From NCBI RefSeq assembly GCF_030551755.1, contig NZ_JAUPEC010000014.1, forward strand, positions 49,928 through 113,927: DNA of 64,000 nt, given 5' to 3'. Each line of letters starts with the position of its first letter. Position 1 is the stretch's first letter. The translations under genes and the position numbers were made by a program. Under the pieces are notes generated by a model. It searched no databases. It saw nothing but the letters and a program-made list of their open reading frames with translations, and was not told where the DNA came from. Of this stretch, positions 9,378 through 18,053 are shown piece by piece. The DNA is from Pseudocolwellia sp. AS88. GTDB lineage: Bacteria > Pseudomonadota > Gammaproteobacteria > Enterobacterales > Alteromonadaceae.

Positions 9378-10316
9378 ATGGAAGAAGAATGTAAATGTCC
9401 ACCTCCCGGGCTCCCCGCCTGGATGGGAACATTCGCCGACTTAATGTCGTTGCTTATGTGCTTTTTCGTTTTACTTTTATCTTTTTCAGAAATGGATGTT
9501 TTAAAGTTTAAACAAATTGCAGGCTCTATGAAGTTTGCTTTTGGTGTACAAAACAAAATTGAAGTTAAAGATATTCCTAAAGGTACTAGTATCATTGCTC
9601 AAGAATTTAGACCGGGTAAACCAGAACCAACACCTATTGAAGTTATTCAACAACAAACCGTAGAAATGACTCAGCAAATGCTAGAGTTTCAGGCGGGTGA
9701 TGAAACTTCTGCGGGTGGACGTCAAGAGCAACGCGGAGCGCAACGGGGTGGTCAGTCCCAGAGCACAGCAAATGAACAAGCAGCTCAAGAAATTGTTCAA
9801 GCAGCGGAAGATGCACAACAAGCCTCTCAAGAAAAAACAAATGACCTAATCAAGAAAATTGCAGATCAGCTTGATAAGCAAATTCAAGATGGTGCCATAG
9901 AATTAGAGTCTCTAGGACAACAAATTATTATTCGTATAAGAGAAAATGGTTCGTTTCCATCAGGTTCAGCGTTTTTACAGCCTCAGTTTAGACCGATTAT
10001 TCGAGAGATTGGTGAGTTACTCATGACTATTCCCGGTGAAATAATGATTTCAGGTCATACCGACAATCAAGGTATTAGTTCGGAGTTATTTACTTCTAAT
10101 TGGGACTTATCAAGTAAACGTGCGGTAGCTATTGCTCATGAGATAATAAAAGTGCCTGAATTTGATCAAAGCCGAATTATTGTTGCCGGTCATGCAGATG
10201 CTAAACCTTTAGTACCCAATACAAATGCTTTAAATCGACGTAAAAATCGTCGTGTAGAAATTGCTATTAACCAAGGTAAAGCTCAAGAAACAGAACCTGT
10301 ATCTATTATTCAGTAG
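9378..10316 (+). CDS. pomB: Flagellar motor stator protein PomB (MotB/OmpA-like)
   Basis: 312 residues. A short cytoplasmic N terminus is followed by one membrane helix (about 17-38) containing the ion-binding Asp in TFADLMSLLMCFFVLLLSFS (Asp21, counterpart of Asp24 in Vibrio PomB). Then comes a Gln-rich, low-complexity linker (about 90-165), and an OmpA-like peptidoglycan-binding domain (about 185-300) with SGHTDNQG and NRRKNRRVEIAI. It anchors the stator to the cell wall. The gene follows pomA with a ribosome binding site AGGGAGG ahead of ATG 9378. A bidirectional terminator follows. Confidence 0.93.
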   Translation: MEEECKCPPPGLPAWMGTFADLMSLLMCFFVLLLSFSEMDVLKFKQIAGSMKFAFGVQNKIEVKDIPKGTSIIAQEFRPGKPEPTPIEVIQQQTVEMTQQMLEFQAGDETSAGGRQEQRGAQRGGQSQSTANEQAAQEIVQAAEDAQQASQEKTNDLIKKIADQLDKQIQDGAIELESLGQQIIIRIRENGSFPSGSAFLQPQFRPIIREIGELLMTIPGEIMISGHTDNQGISSELFTSNWDLSSKRAVAIAHEIIKVPEFDQSRIIVAGHADAKPLVPNTNALNRRKNRRVEIAINQGKAQETEPVSIIQ

Positions 10317-10359
10317 GTTTCATAGCTTGTTGATGAGCAGATAACCTTTATCAATTCAT

Positions 10360-10398
10360 AAAAAATGCGACCTATGTATCACAGTGGTCGCATTTTTT
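10360..10398. terminator. Bidirectional terminator between pomB and the sugar porter
   Basis: Stem AAAAAATGCGACC (10360-10372) and GGTCGCATTTTTT (10386-10398), perfect over 13 bp, with a 13-base loop. It serves pomB on the plus strand and the converging MFS gene on the minus strand. Confidence 0.9.
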
Positions 10399-10417
10399 GC
10401 TTTGGGAGGGATGGTTC

Positions 10418-11860
10418 TTACATTTGTTCTAATTTTTTACCTTTAGTTTCTATTACAAACCACAAAACAAATAGAATAGAAATAAGCGCAAAGAAAGTAT
10501 AAAAAGAATAGGTTATTGCTAATCCAGCACTTGCGAGCAATAAAGGAAACGTCATTGTAATAATAAAGTTTGCTAACCATTGAGCTAAACCGGCTACAGC
10601 TAGGCCTGAACCTCTTATTTTATTTGGAAACATTTCTCCTAACATAACCCACATAACGGGCCCCCATGAAAGGTTAAAAAAGAATACATATAAATTCGCT
10701 TGCAGTAAGGCAGTAAATCCCCAATCACCCAGCTGTAATTGACCTTGGCTATCAAGTGTTCCATTAGCGAACGCTGTAACTAACCCCAGAAGTGAAAAGC
10801 TCATGCCTACAGAACCAATTAACAAAAATGGTTTTCTGCCTACTTTATCTATTAGGGATAAAGTAATAAAGCATGCAAGAATACTAACACCACCACTTAT
10901 TATGTTAATCAAAAGCGCGTCAGACTCTGAAAATCCAACCGCTTGCCATAAAATCGCGCCGTAATAAAAAACAACGTTAATACCAGCTAATTGCTGTAAA
11001 ACAGCAAGGCCAATACCTACCCAAATAATAGGTTTTAATTTATGAGTATTTGTTTTAAATATGTCAGATATCTTAGGTGTATGATCATTACCTATTGAAG
11101 CTCGAATATCACTCCACATAGTTATAGCTGCTTTAGCACCAAATAAGCGTGTTAATACATTAATACCTTTATCTTTTTTATTTTTTATTGCTAAATATCT
11201 TGGGCTTTCAGGAATAAAAAATAATGTAACTAGAAATAATATCGCAGGTATTAATTCAATCCAAAACATCCAACGCCATGTATGAAAACCTAACCATAAT
11301 TCAGATGTTGATCCTCCTGAAATTTTGACTAGAAAATAATTACTTAAAAATGAACTAAACAAACCTAAAATAATAGCGACCTGTTGAATTGACGTTAGCA
11401 TACCTCTTAGGCGTGGTGGCGCTATTTCACTTATATATGCAGGTGCTAATACCGAGGCTGCTCCTACTGCTAGGCCTCCAATTAAACGGTAGATAACAAA
11501 CTCCAATGATGAGCTTGCTATACCTGAACCCCAAGCACTCATAACAAAAAACAGAGCAGTTACCATTAATATACTTTTTCTTCCGTATTTATCAGCACTA
11601 CGTCCAGCAATAAAAGCCCCCAAAGCACAACCTAATAGCATACTTGCTACATTAAAACCTGTTCCCATGCTGTCTGAACTAAAGGCGAGTTTTAATCCAT
11701 CTACTGTTCCATTAATTACGCCGCTATCAAAGCCAAACAAAAATCCACCTATTGTGGCTACACACGCAATAAAGAATATTTGTAGGAGGTTTTCTTCTTT
11801 TGGTTTTACTGTCGAGGCCGATAGTATATTTTTTGATGATTCAATTGAGCTATTATTCAT
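10418..11860 (-). CDS. MFS sugar porter (sugar:cation symporter family)
   Basis: 480 residues from ATG 11860; a TTG five codons further upstream (11875) also opens the frame, but the ATG has GAG at a usable distance. Twelve membrane segments are visible. Signatures of the sugar-porter family are present: the GR(S/R)ADKYGRKS loop after TM2 (GRSADKYGRKSILM), RLIGGLAVGAASVLAPAYISEIAPPRLRG, the PESPRY motif at the end of TM6 (FFIPESPRYL), QQLAGINVVFYYG in TM7 and the PETKG-like VIETKGKKLEQM at the end. It imports a monosaccharide or short sugar through the inner membrane. It starts 20 bases after the GH3 gene stop and is evidently co-transcribed with it, which suggests glucose or cellobiose uptake. 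Confidence 0.93.
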   Translation of the reverse strand: MNNSSIESSKNILSASTVKPKEENLLQIFFIACVATIGGFLFGFDSGVINGTVDGLKLAFSSDSMGTGFNVASMLLGCALGAFIAGRSADKYGRKSILMVTALFFVMSAWGSGIASSSLEFVIYRLIGGLAVGAASVLAPAYISEIAPPRLRGMLTSIQQVAIILGLFSSFLSNYFLVKISGGSTSELWLGFHTWRWMFWIELIPAILFLVTLFFIPESPRYLAIKNKKDKGINVLTRLFGAKAAITMWSDIRASIGNDHTPKISDIFKTNTHKLKPIIWVGIGLAVLQQLAGINVVFYYGAILWQAVGFSESDALLINIISGGVSILACFITLSLIDKVGRKPFLLIGSVGMSFSLLGLVTAFANGTLDSQGQLQLGDWGFTALLQANLYVFFFNLSWGPVMWVMLGEMFPNKIRGSGLAVAGLAQWLANFIITMTFPLLLASAGLAITYSFYTFFALISILFVLWFVIETKGKKLEQM

Positions 11861-11880
11861 TTTTTTTATTCTCAAATTTA

Positions 11881-14505
11881 TTAAGGTAATGTAACTTCTG
11901 TTTTAATATATTTATTTTCTGATGTTTTTATTCCTTGTCCAGCAGCAACCGTTACAATTAGCTTACCTTGGTATTTCAGTGTTTTTCCTTGTTTATTTAT
12001 ATAAGTTAGTTTTTCTTTAGGTATGATTTGTTCGACTGTTTTTGTTGAATTCGGCATAAGTTTGATACGGCTAAAGCTCACTAATTGTTGCTGAGGTGTT
12101 TCTATAGGAGCATCAGGCATATTTAAATATACTTGAACCACTTCAGTACTTTCAAAGTCACTCAAATTACTAATTGTTGTATTTAACTCTAAGTTCCCTG
12201 ATATTCGGTTTAGTTTATAATTTGTATTTTTGTATTGGACTTCTGCGTAACTTAACCCATAACCAAACGGATATAAGACATCGCCTTTATAATACTTATA
12301 GGTTCTATTTTTCATTGTATAATTAGTAAAGTCGGGTAAGTCATCTACCGATTTATAAAATGTGATAGGTAACTTACCTGAAGGGCTAAAATCTCCGTAT
12401 AATAAACGAGTTAATGCTGTTCCTGTCGCTTCTCCAGGGTAAAAAGCTTGTACAATGGCATCAAGATTTTCATTTTCCCAGTTCAATGCCATAGCTCCAC
12501 CACTCATATTTACCAGAACAATAGGTTTACCTATTTCTTTTAACTGTTTAAGTAGCTTCAATTGATTTTTGGGTAAATTAATATGTGTTCTATCACCATG
12601 AGAAAATCCATCTAATTCGAGAGGCATTTCTTCACCTTCCAAGTTAGAACTAATCCCCCCTATAAATACAACAACATCAGATGCTTTAGCTGCATTTATA
12701 GCATTTTCAGATAAATTTTGAGGGTCCCTTAACCAAGATAAACTAGCACTTGTTTCAATAACATTTGAATGCCAAAAGTGTTTGAATGTTGCTTGTGCGG
12801 TAAAATCATAAGTGTGATTCTTATCAAGCTCTATTTCATCATTTATTACTTTACCGTTTAAAGTAAAAACAAGGTTTTTAGCTTTGAAGTGATATTTTGC
12901 TGTTTTTGTAGGTTTTAATTGTCCGTGCCACTTAACTCCAAACTCTTGCTCTAAAGAATCATTAATTGGAGATCGTGTCCAATTGAAGTCTAAATTGTCG
13001 TCAATTTGCCTTTTAACTGGTTGCCTCTCAAAATGACTGTCAGGGTAGTATTCAGCAATTAGGCCTGGTTGTTGTTTACCTGAGTGATCAATATGAAAAA
13101 AATGTTGTGATGGGATCGTTTGATAATGTGTATATATTTCTCCTGTTAAACTTGTTCCTGCAGTATAAGTTACATTCGATTTACCTAAACGTTCTTCTAA
13201 AGCTTGTTTTGGTGTTATTGGAGCTACAGGTGTTCCATGATAGTTGCCAAGCAATACTGTCTGGTTGTCAGCATTAGGACCTATTAATGCTATTTTTTCA
13301 TTACCTTTAAGCGGTAAAAGCTTGTTGTTTTTTAAAAGTACTAGAGATTTTTCAGCAGCTTCCTGAGTGAGAGCTAAATGCTTTTTTGAACCCACAATAC
13401 TTAGAGGGATATTCGAGAAAGGTACATGTTCTGGTTTATCAAACATTCCAAGCTTAAAGCGTGCCTTAAATAAACGTTTTACTGCAATATTAATATCATC
13501 TTCATTTATTAAACCTTTCTTAACCGCTTCAGTTAAATAACTATAGGTATTACCGTGATGATCACCACAATTTAAATCTGTTCCTGTTTTTAATGCCATA
13601 CCTGCCGCTTCTGATTCGGTTGCGACAATATTATGGGAATTTCTATCATAAAAATCTGCAATGGCTCCGCAATCTGAAACAATGTAGCCATTAAAGCTAA
13701 ATTCACCTCTTAATTTATTTTGTATTAACTCATTATTACCACAGGCAGGAGTACCATTAATGCTGTTGTAGGCACACATAACGGATGCAACGTTGGTTTC
13801 TTTAATTACATTCTTGAATGCTGGCAGATAAGTTTCTGCTAAATCTTTAGCTGATGCGGTGTAATCATCACTATGACGAGATATTTCAGGACCACTATGA
13901 ACCGCGTAATGTTTTAACGTTGCTACTGACTTTAAATATTTGTCATTGTTACCTTGTAAACCGTTAACAAAATTTACTGCTATACGAGTTGTTAAATAAG
14001 GATCTTCTCCATAAGTTTCTTGTCCTCTTCCCCATCTTGGATCTCTAAAAATATTAATGTTCGGTGACCAATAGGTAAGTCCTGTATACATAGACCTATT
14101 ATTTTCAGCTAAAAAAGCATGATGTTTTGCTCTGCCTTCATCTGATATTGCAGTACCAACTCTTAGTAGTAAATCTTCATCGAAGGTTGCAGCCAAACCA
14201 ATAGCTTGAGGGAACACTGTCGCGGTTCCTGCTCTTGCAACACCATGTAATGATTCATTCCACCAATTATACTCAGGCACGTTTAAGCGTTTAATGGCTT
14301 TTGCTTTATCAAAAAGTTGTGCAACTTTCTCCTCTAGAGTCATTTGAGCAACTAGATCATCAACTCTTTGCTCTATAGAAAGATGTTCATTTTGAAATAA
14401 AAACTGAGCCTGAGGTTTTTGAGTTTCAATATTTAATGGAGTACAGCTCATTAACAATACACTTGATACCGAAACCGACAAGATATTTTCTTTAGATATA
14501 ATCAT
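11881..14505 (-). CDS. GH3 family beta-glucosidase/xylosidase-like lipoprotein with PA14 insert
   Basis: 874 residues. Residues 1-21 form a lipoprotein signal peptide with lipobox LLMSC (Cys21), so it is probably membrane anchored. The GH3 N-terminal barrel contains NWWNESLHGVARAG, DPRWGRGQETYGEDP and KHYAVHSGPE; the catalytic nucleophile is Asp278 in IVSDCGAI. The second domain has LVLLKNN and GGISSNLEGEEM, interrupted by a PA14-like beta-domain (about residues 460-590). A fibronectin-III-like domain closes the C terminus (SNLSDFESTEVVQVY). The family hydrolyses terminal beta-glucosyl or beta-xylosyl residues; the WNESLHGVAR subgroup includes xylosidases and glucosidases, so specificity is open. 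It is the first gene of a two-gene operon with the MFS porter and divergent from the second TBDR. Confidence 0.93.
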   Translation of the reverse strand: MIISKENILSVSVSSVLLMSCTPLNIETQKPQAQFLFQNEHLSIEQRVDDLVAQMTLEEKVAQLFDKAKAIKRLNVPEYNWWNESLHGVARAGTATVFPQAIGLAATFDEDLLLRVGTAISDEGRAKHHAFLAENNRSMYTGLTYWSPNINIFRDPRWGRGQETYGEDPYLTTRIAVNFVNGLQGNNDKYLKSVATLKHYAVHSGPEISRHSDDYTASAKDLAETYLPAFKNVIKETNVASVMCAYNSINGTPACGNNELIQNKLRGEFSFNGYIVSDCGAIADFYDRNSHNIVATESEAAGMALKTGTDLNCGDHHGNTYSYLTEAVKKGLINEDDINIAVKRLFKARFKLGMFDKPEHVPFSNIPLSIVGSKKHLALTQEAAEKSLVLLKNNKLLPLKGNEKIALIGPNADNQTVLLGNYHGTPVAPITPKQALEERLGKSNVTYTAGTSLTGEIYTHYQTIPSQHFFHIDHSGKQQPGLIAEYYPDSHFERQPVKRQIDDNLDFNWTRSPINDSLEQEFGVKWHGQLKPTKTAKYHFKAKNLVFTLNGKVINDEIELDKNHTYDFTAQATFKHFWHSNVIETSASLSWLRDPQNLSENAINAAKASDVVVFIGGISSNLEGEEMPLELDGFSHGDRTHINLPKNQLKLLKQLKEIGKPIVLVNMSGGAMALNWENENLDAIVQAFYPGEATGTALTRLLYGDFSPSGKLPITFYKSVDDLPDFTNYTMKNRTYKYYKGDVLYPFGYGLSYAEVQYKNTNYKLNRISGNLELNTTISNLSDFESTEVVQVYLNMPDAPIETPQQQLVSFSRIKLMPNSTKTVEQIIPKEKLTYINKQGKTLKYQGKLIVTVAAGQGIKTSENKYIKTEVTLP

Positions 14506-14603
14506 ATTTAGTAACCACTATATGGATATTATTATTTTAAGTTTCAGTTAGCGTAGCAATTGATATAAATAGGCATCGACAAAGAGTATGTAATAAAGCA
14601 GAT

Positions 14604-14746
14604 TTGAACGTTCAACTTTATGTAAGGGCGTTTATTTAAACCTTAACTAGGGAAGTAAATACGACAAATATCGCTAACTGATGATTAAAAATATAAGCAA
14701 CAAAATGAAAGGGGATTACGAGTTAAAGTGAAGATTGAACGTTCAA
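14604..14746. promoter_or_regulatory. Two exact TTGAACGTTCAA palindromes in the GH3/TBDR divergent promoter
   Basis: The 12-bp perfect palindrome TTGAACGTTCAA occurs at 14604-14615 (about 100 bases upstream of the GH3 start on the minus strand) and again at 14735-14746 (about 150 bases upstream of the TBDR start on the plus strand). Centre-to-centre spacing is 131 bases. The even palindrome with central CG resembles LacI-family operators. One site per divergent promoter is the simplest reading. Related sequences recur upstream of the GH3 gene at 20981 (listed separately). No LacI-type gene is in the window. Confidence 0.65.
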
Positions 14747-14895
14747 ATATGAGTATTCACAGGTAATAAGACGACACTTCTTAGTAAACAAATTAAAAAT
14801 ATCCCTGACAATTACATAAAAACAAGAAAACAAGAAAACAATAACTAACTAAAAGATATTGCTTGGTGTTAATTAAAGTAATACAGGGGAGTAAA

Positions 14896-17800
14896 ATGAA
14901 TAAAAAATATCTATATAACCGTACTGGTAAAAATAATGGAAAATTTAAATTATCTATTATTGCATCGGCCATGCTGGCTATTCCTATGAGTTCATCTCTT
15001 TGGGCGGAAGAACTTCAAAATACTGATGAAGTAGAAGTTATTGAAGTCACGGGTGTTCGCGGAGATTTAATCAACGCACAAAACATGAAGCGTGAAGGTG
15101 ATACCGTTTTAGATGCTATTTCAGCAAAAGATATTGGCGCATTACCTGATCGAAGTGTTTTAGAGGCAATTGTTCGTTTACCGGGTGTTTCAATTGAACG
15201 TTTTGCTGGCGCAAATGATCCTGATCATTTTAGTACTGAAGGCAGTGGTGTTGTGGTACGTGGTTTAACTCATACTCGTAGTGAATTTAACGGGAGAGAT
15301 ACTTTCACGGCAGATTCAGGTAGAGGGTTAAGTTTTCAAGATGTACCACCTGAATTAATGGGGGGGGTTGAGGTCTACAAAAATCAATCAGCCGACATGA
15401 TAGAAGGTGGTATCGCGGGCACTGTTAACTTAATCACACGAAAGCCATTTGATTCAGATAAACGTGTTTTAGCTTTCACTCTTGATGGTACTTATGGTGA
15501 TTTTAGAAAAGAAACTACACCTTCATTTTCTGGCTTATACAGTGATGTGTTTACGTTAGAAAGAGGAGGACGTTTTGGTGTTTTACTTAACTATTCAAAT
15601 TCAGAGTTAAAAACACAATCAGACGGGACACAGATTGGCCGCTATGAAGAACAAGATAACTTAGTTGATGGTCAACAAATTCAAGGTCCTCGTACTGTAC
15701 GTTTAACGCGTAAACAGGATGATCGTAAAAGAGAAGGTTTTGCTAGCGCATTACAATGGGAAAATGAAAGTGGTACTTTGCTTGCTACGGCACAATATAT
15801 TCGTTCAGACTCTTCTTTAGCTTGGACTGAAAATGCAATTGAAATGGCCGACGATGATGTTGTTAAATCTTTAATCCCAGTATCTGGCACTGAATTTGAA
15901 GTTTCTGAACAAGGTTTATTTGAGTCAGGTTTAATTACTTCTACTGCAGGCTGGCGTGGTAATGATGATGCAGAACGCCTACCTAGTGGTGAGTTTGGTG
16001 CACAACATGCAATGATAACCCGTCATCGAACACAGGAGGCCTTGGTTGATGATTATGCCTTTAACATTCGGTACCGTCCTAATGACTCTTGGGCATTTAA
16101 CTTCGATCTACAGTATGTTGAATCTACTTCTGAAATAGTTGATTTTTCAATTATGGGGGCAACACGTGCTGTCGTAGGAATCAACCAAAATGGTGCTGAT
16201 ATTGCTGAGGTAACTTTACTTGACCCCGGTTACAGTGTTGATCCACTTAATAGTGGTGATGCAGATCACTTTGTTGATCCTCATAGCTATTTTTGGCGAA
16301 GCGCTATGGACCATGCGTCAGACAATGAAGGTGATGAAATAGCTTTTACCACAGATGGCAAATATACCTTTGATAATGGTTTTATTAGTTCTGTCAAAGT
16401 GGGTGTTAGACACGCAGAAAGAGAGCAAATAACTCGCCAATCTACCTATAACTGGAAAGTTCTTTCAGAAGCTTGGGCTGGTGGTAATGCTTGGTTTGAT
16501 GCCGAAGGTGATGAACTAGGTGCTAGCTTAAATAATCAATATGAGAAAATATCTTTTGATGACTTTGCTCGAGGTGGTGTACTTAATACTGCGGGAGAAA
16601 GTGCATTTTTATTTCCTAAAACCTCACTTGCTGTTGACTATGCAAATGCTGAAGCAATCTTGTCACAATTAGATACTGCAGAATGGAGGTCGTTAGCCAG
16701 CAGGGAAGGAACGATAGGTGCTTTTTTACCAAATGAAATAAATGATACAAAAGAAACAAACAACGCTATTTATGTAAAAGCTAATTTCGAAGGTCAATTT
16801 GGTGACATGGATTATAGCGGTAACATAGGGCTACGCTACGTTAGCATAGAGAATGAGACCGCTGGTTTTATTACTTTTCCCGATAATACTGCTACACCAG
16901 GTGATTTAAGTGACAGAGATAACTTTTTACCTGCTGATCAAGCGGCTTTTGGAAATAATGCTTCTTTTGAACAAAACGCCACGAGTAAATATACCAATGT
17001 ATTGCCGAGCTTAAATATTAAATTAAATGTTTCAGACGATGTATTAGTGCGCTTTGGTTTTTCAGAAGGTATTGCATTACCTGACTTAGGGAATTTACGT
17101 AATTATATTGAGATCCAAACGGAAGATCGCGTAGAAACTGTTGATGAAAGTGTAACTCCACCTCAAGTTATAGCATCTAATATAGGTCGTTACATTGCTA
17201 AATCGGGTAATCCATTCTTGAAACCGATGGAATCTTATAATTATGATTTAGCTATAGAGTGGTACTTTGCAGAAGGTGTTGGTTCATTAACAACATCTTT
17301 CTTTTATAAAGACCTAAGTAATTACTTTATAAATGGAACTGTTGATCGTGAAATTACTAATAATGGTTCAACCCAAACCGTTCAAGTCGATGGTGCTACT
17401 AATGGTGAAGAAGGTTCTGTTCAAGGTGTTGAAATTGCGTACCAACAATTTTTTGACTTTTTACCAGGTGCTTTAAGTGGTTTAGGAGTTCAATTTAACT
17501 ATACCTATATTGATGAAGAAGGATCGCCTAACTCATCGCTATCGCCGGATAAACCTAATTCAGAAGAAGGTGAGGGAGTTGCATTTGATAACCTACCTTT
17601 GGAGGGCTTATCTAAAGACAACTTTAATTTCATTGCCATGTATGAAAAGAATGGTCTTTCTGCACGTTTAGCCTATAACTGGCGATCAGAGTACCTATTA
17701 ACCTCAAAAGACGTTATTACACAGCTGCCTATTTTTAGTGAAGCTGGCGGGCAGCTTGATGGATCAATATTTTATAACATCAACGATAATATTCAGGTGG

Positions 17801-17934
17801 GCTTACAAGGTAATAACTTAACTAATGAAGTTAGTCGCACATCTATGCAAATAGATAACGAAGGGAATCAAGCTTCACGTTCCTGGTTTGTTAATGACCG
17901 AAGATATAGTTTTGTTGTTAAAGGTACTTTCTAG
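14896..17934 (+). CDS. TonB-dependent outer-membrane receptor of the beta-glucan locus
   Basis: 1012 residues from ATG 14896, chosen because GGGGAG lies 5 bases before it; the frame is open for 11 more codons upstream. A signal peptide runs to about residue 37 (SSSLWA). A TonB-box-like segment VEVIEVTG follows, then the plug (KDIGALPDRSVLEAIVRLPGVSIER; GVVVRGL) and a beta-barrel ending FVVKGTF. It belongs to the same TonB-Xanth-Caul-like subfamily as the first TBDR in this window, but the two are clearly different in sequence. It is flanked by glycosidases and followed by the halogenase gene after 119 bases; likely role is energised uptake of gluco-oligosaccharides across the outer membrane. 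Confidence 0.93.
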   Translation: MNKKYLYNRTGKNNGKFKLSIIASAMLAIPMSSSLWAEELQNTDEVEVIEVTGVRGDLINAQNMKREGDTVLDAISAKDIGALPDRSVLEAIVRLPGVSIERFAGANDPDHFSTEGSGVVVRGLTHTRSEFNGRDTFTADSGRGLSFQDVPPELMGGVEVYKNQSADMIEGGIAGTVNLITRKPFDSDKRVLAFTLDGTYGDFRKETTPSFSGLYSDVFTLERGGRFGVLLNYSNSELKTQSDGTQIGRYEEQDNLVDGQQIQGPRTVRLTRKQDDRKREGFASALQWENESGTLLATAQYIRSDSSLAWTENAIEMADDDVVKSLIPVSGTEFEVSEQGLFESGLITSTAGWRGNDDAERLPSGEFGAQHAMITRHRTQEALVDDYAFNIRYRPNDSWAFNFDLQYVESTSEIVDFSIMGATRAVVGINQNGADIAEVTLLDPGYSVDPLNSGDADHFVDPHSYFWRSAMDHASDNEGDEIAFTTDGKYTFDNGFISSVKVGVRHAEREQITRQSTYNWKVLSEAWAGGNAWFDAEGDELGASLNNQYEKISFDDFARGGVLNTAGESAFLFPKTSLAVDYANAEAILSQLDTAEWRSLASREGTIGAFLPNEINDTKETNNAIYVKANFEGQFGDMDYSGNIGLRYVSIENETAGFITFPDNTATPGDLSDRDNFLPADQAAFGNNASFEQNATSKYTNVLPSLNIKLNVSDDVLVRFGFSEGIALPDLGNLRNYIEIQTEDRVETVDESVTPPQVIASNIGRYIAKSGNPFLKPMESYNYDLAIEWYFAEGVGSLTTSFFYKDLSNYFINGTVDREITNNGSTQTVQVDGATNGEEGSVQGVEIAYQQFFDFLPGALSGLGVQFNYTYIDEEGSPNSSLSPDKPNSEEGEGVAFDNLPLEGLSKDNFNFIAMYEKNGLSARLAYNWRSEYLLTSKDVITQLPIFSEAGGQLDGSIFYNINDNIQVGLQGNNLTNEVSRTSMQIDNEGNQASRSWFVNDRRYSFVVKGTF

Positions 17935-18053
17935 TCTTTGTGGTTTACTTATTCAAAAATATACCATTATTAATGACTAGTCTTGCTTATTAAATATAAC
18001 TATTAACTGCCACCATTTATTTGGTTGGCAGTTTTTTTAAGGAATAATCAAGT

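Noticed and set aside
9640..9840. Gln-rich low-complexity stretch in pomB
   Set aside because: A flexible linker between the membrane helix and the OmpA-like domain; expected in PomB/MotB proteins.
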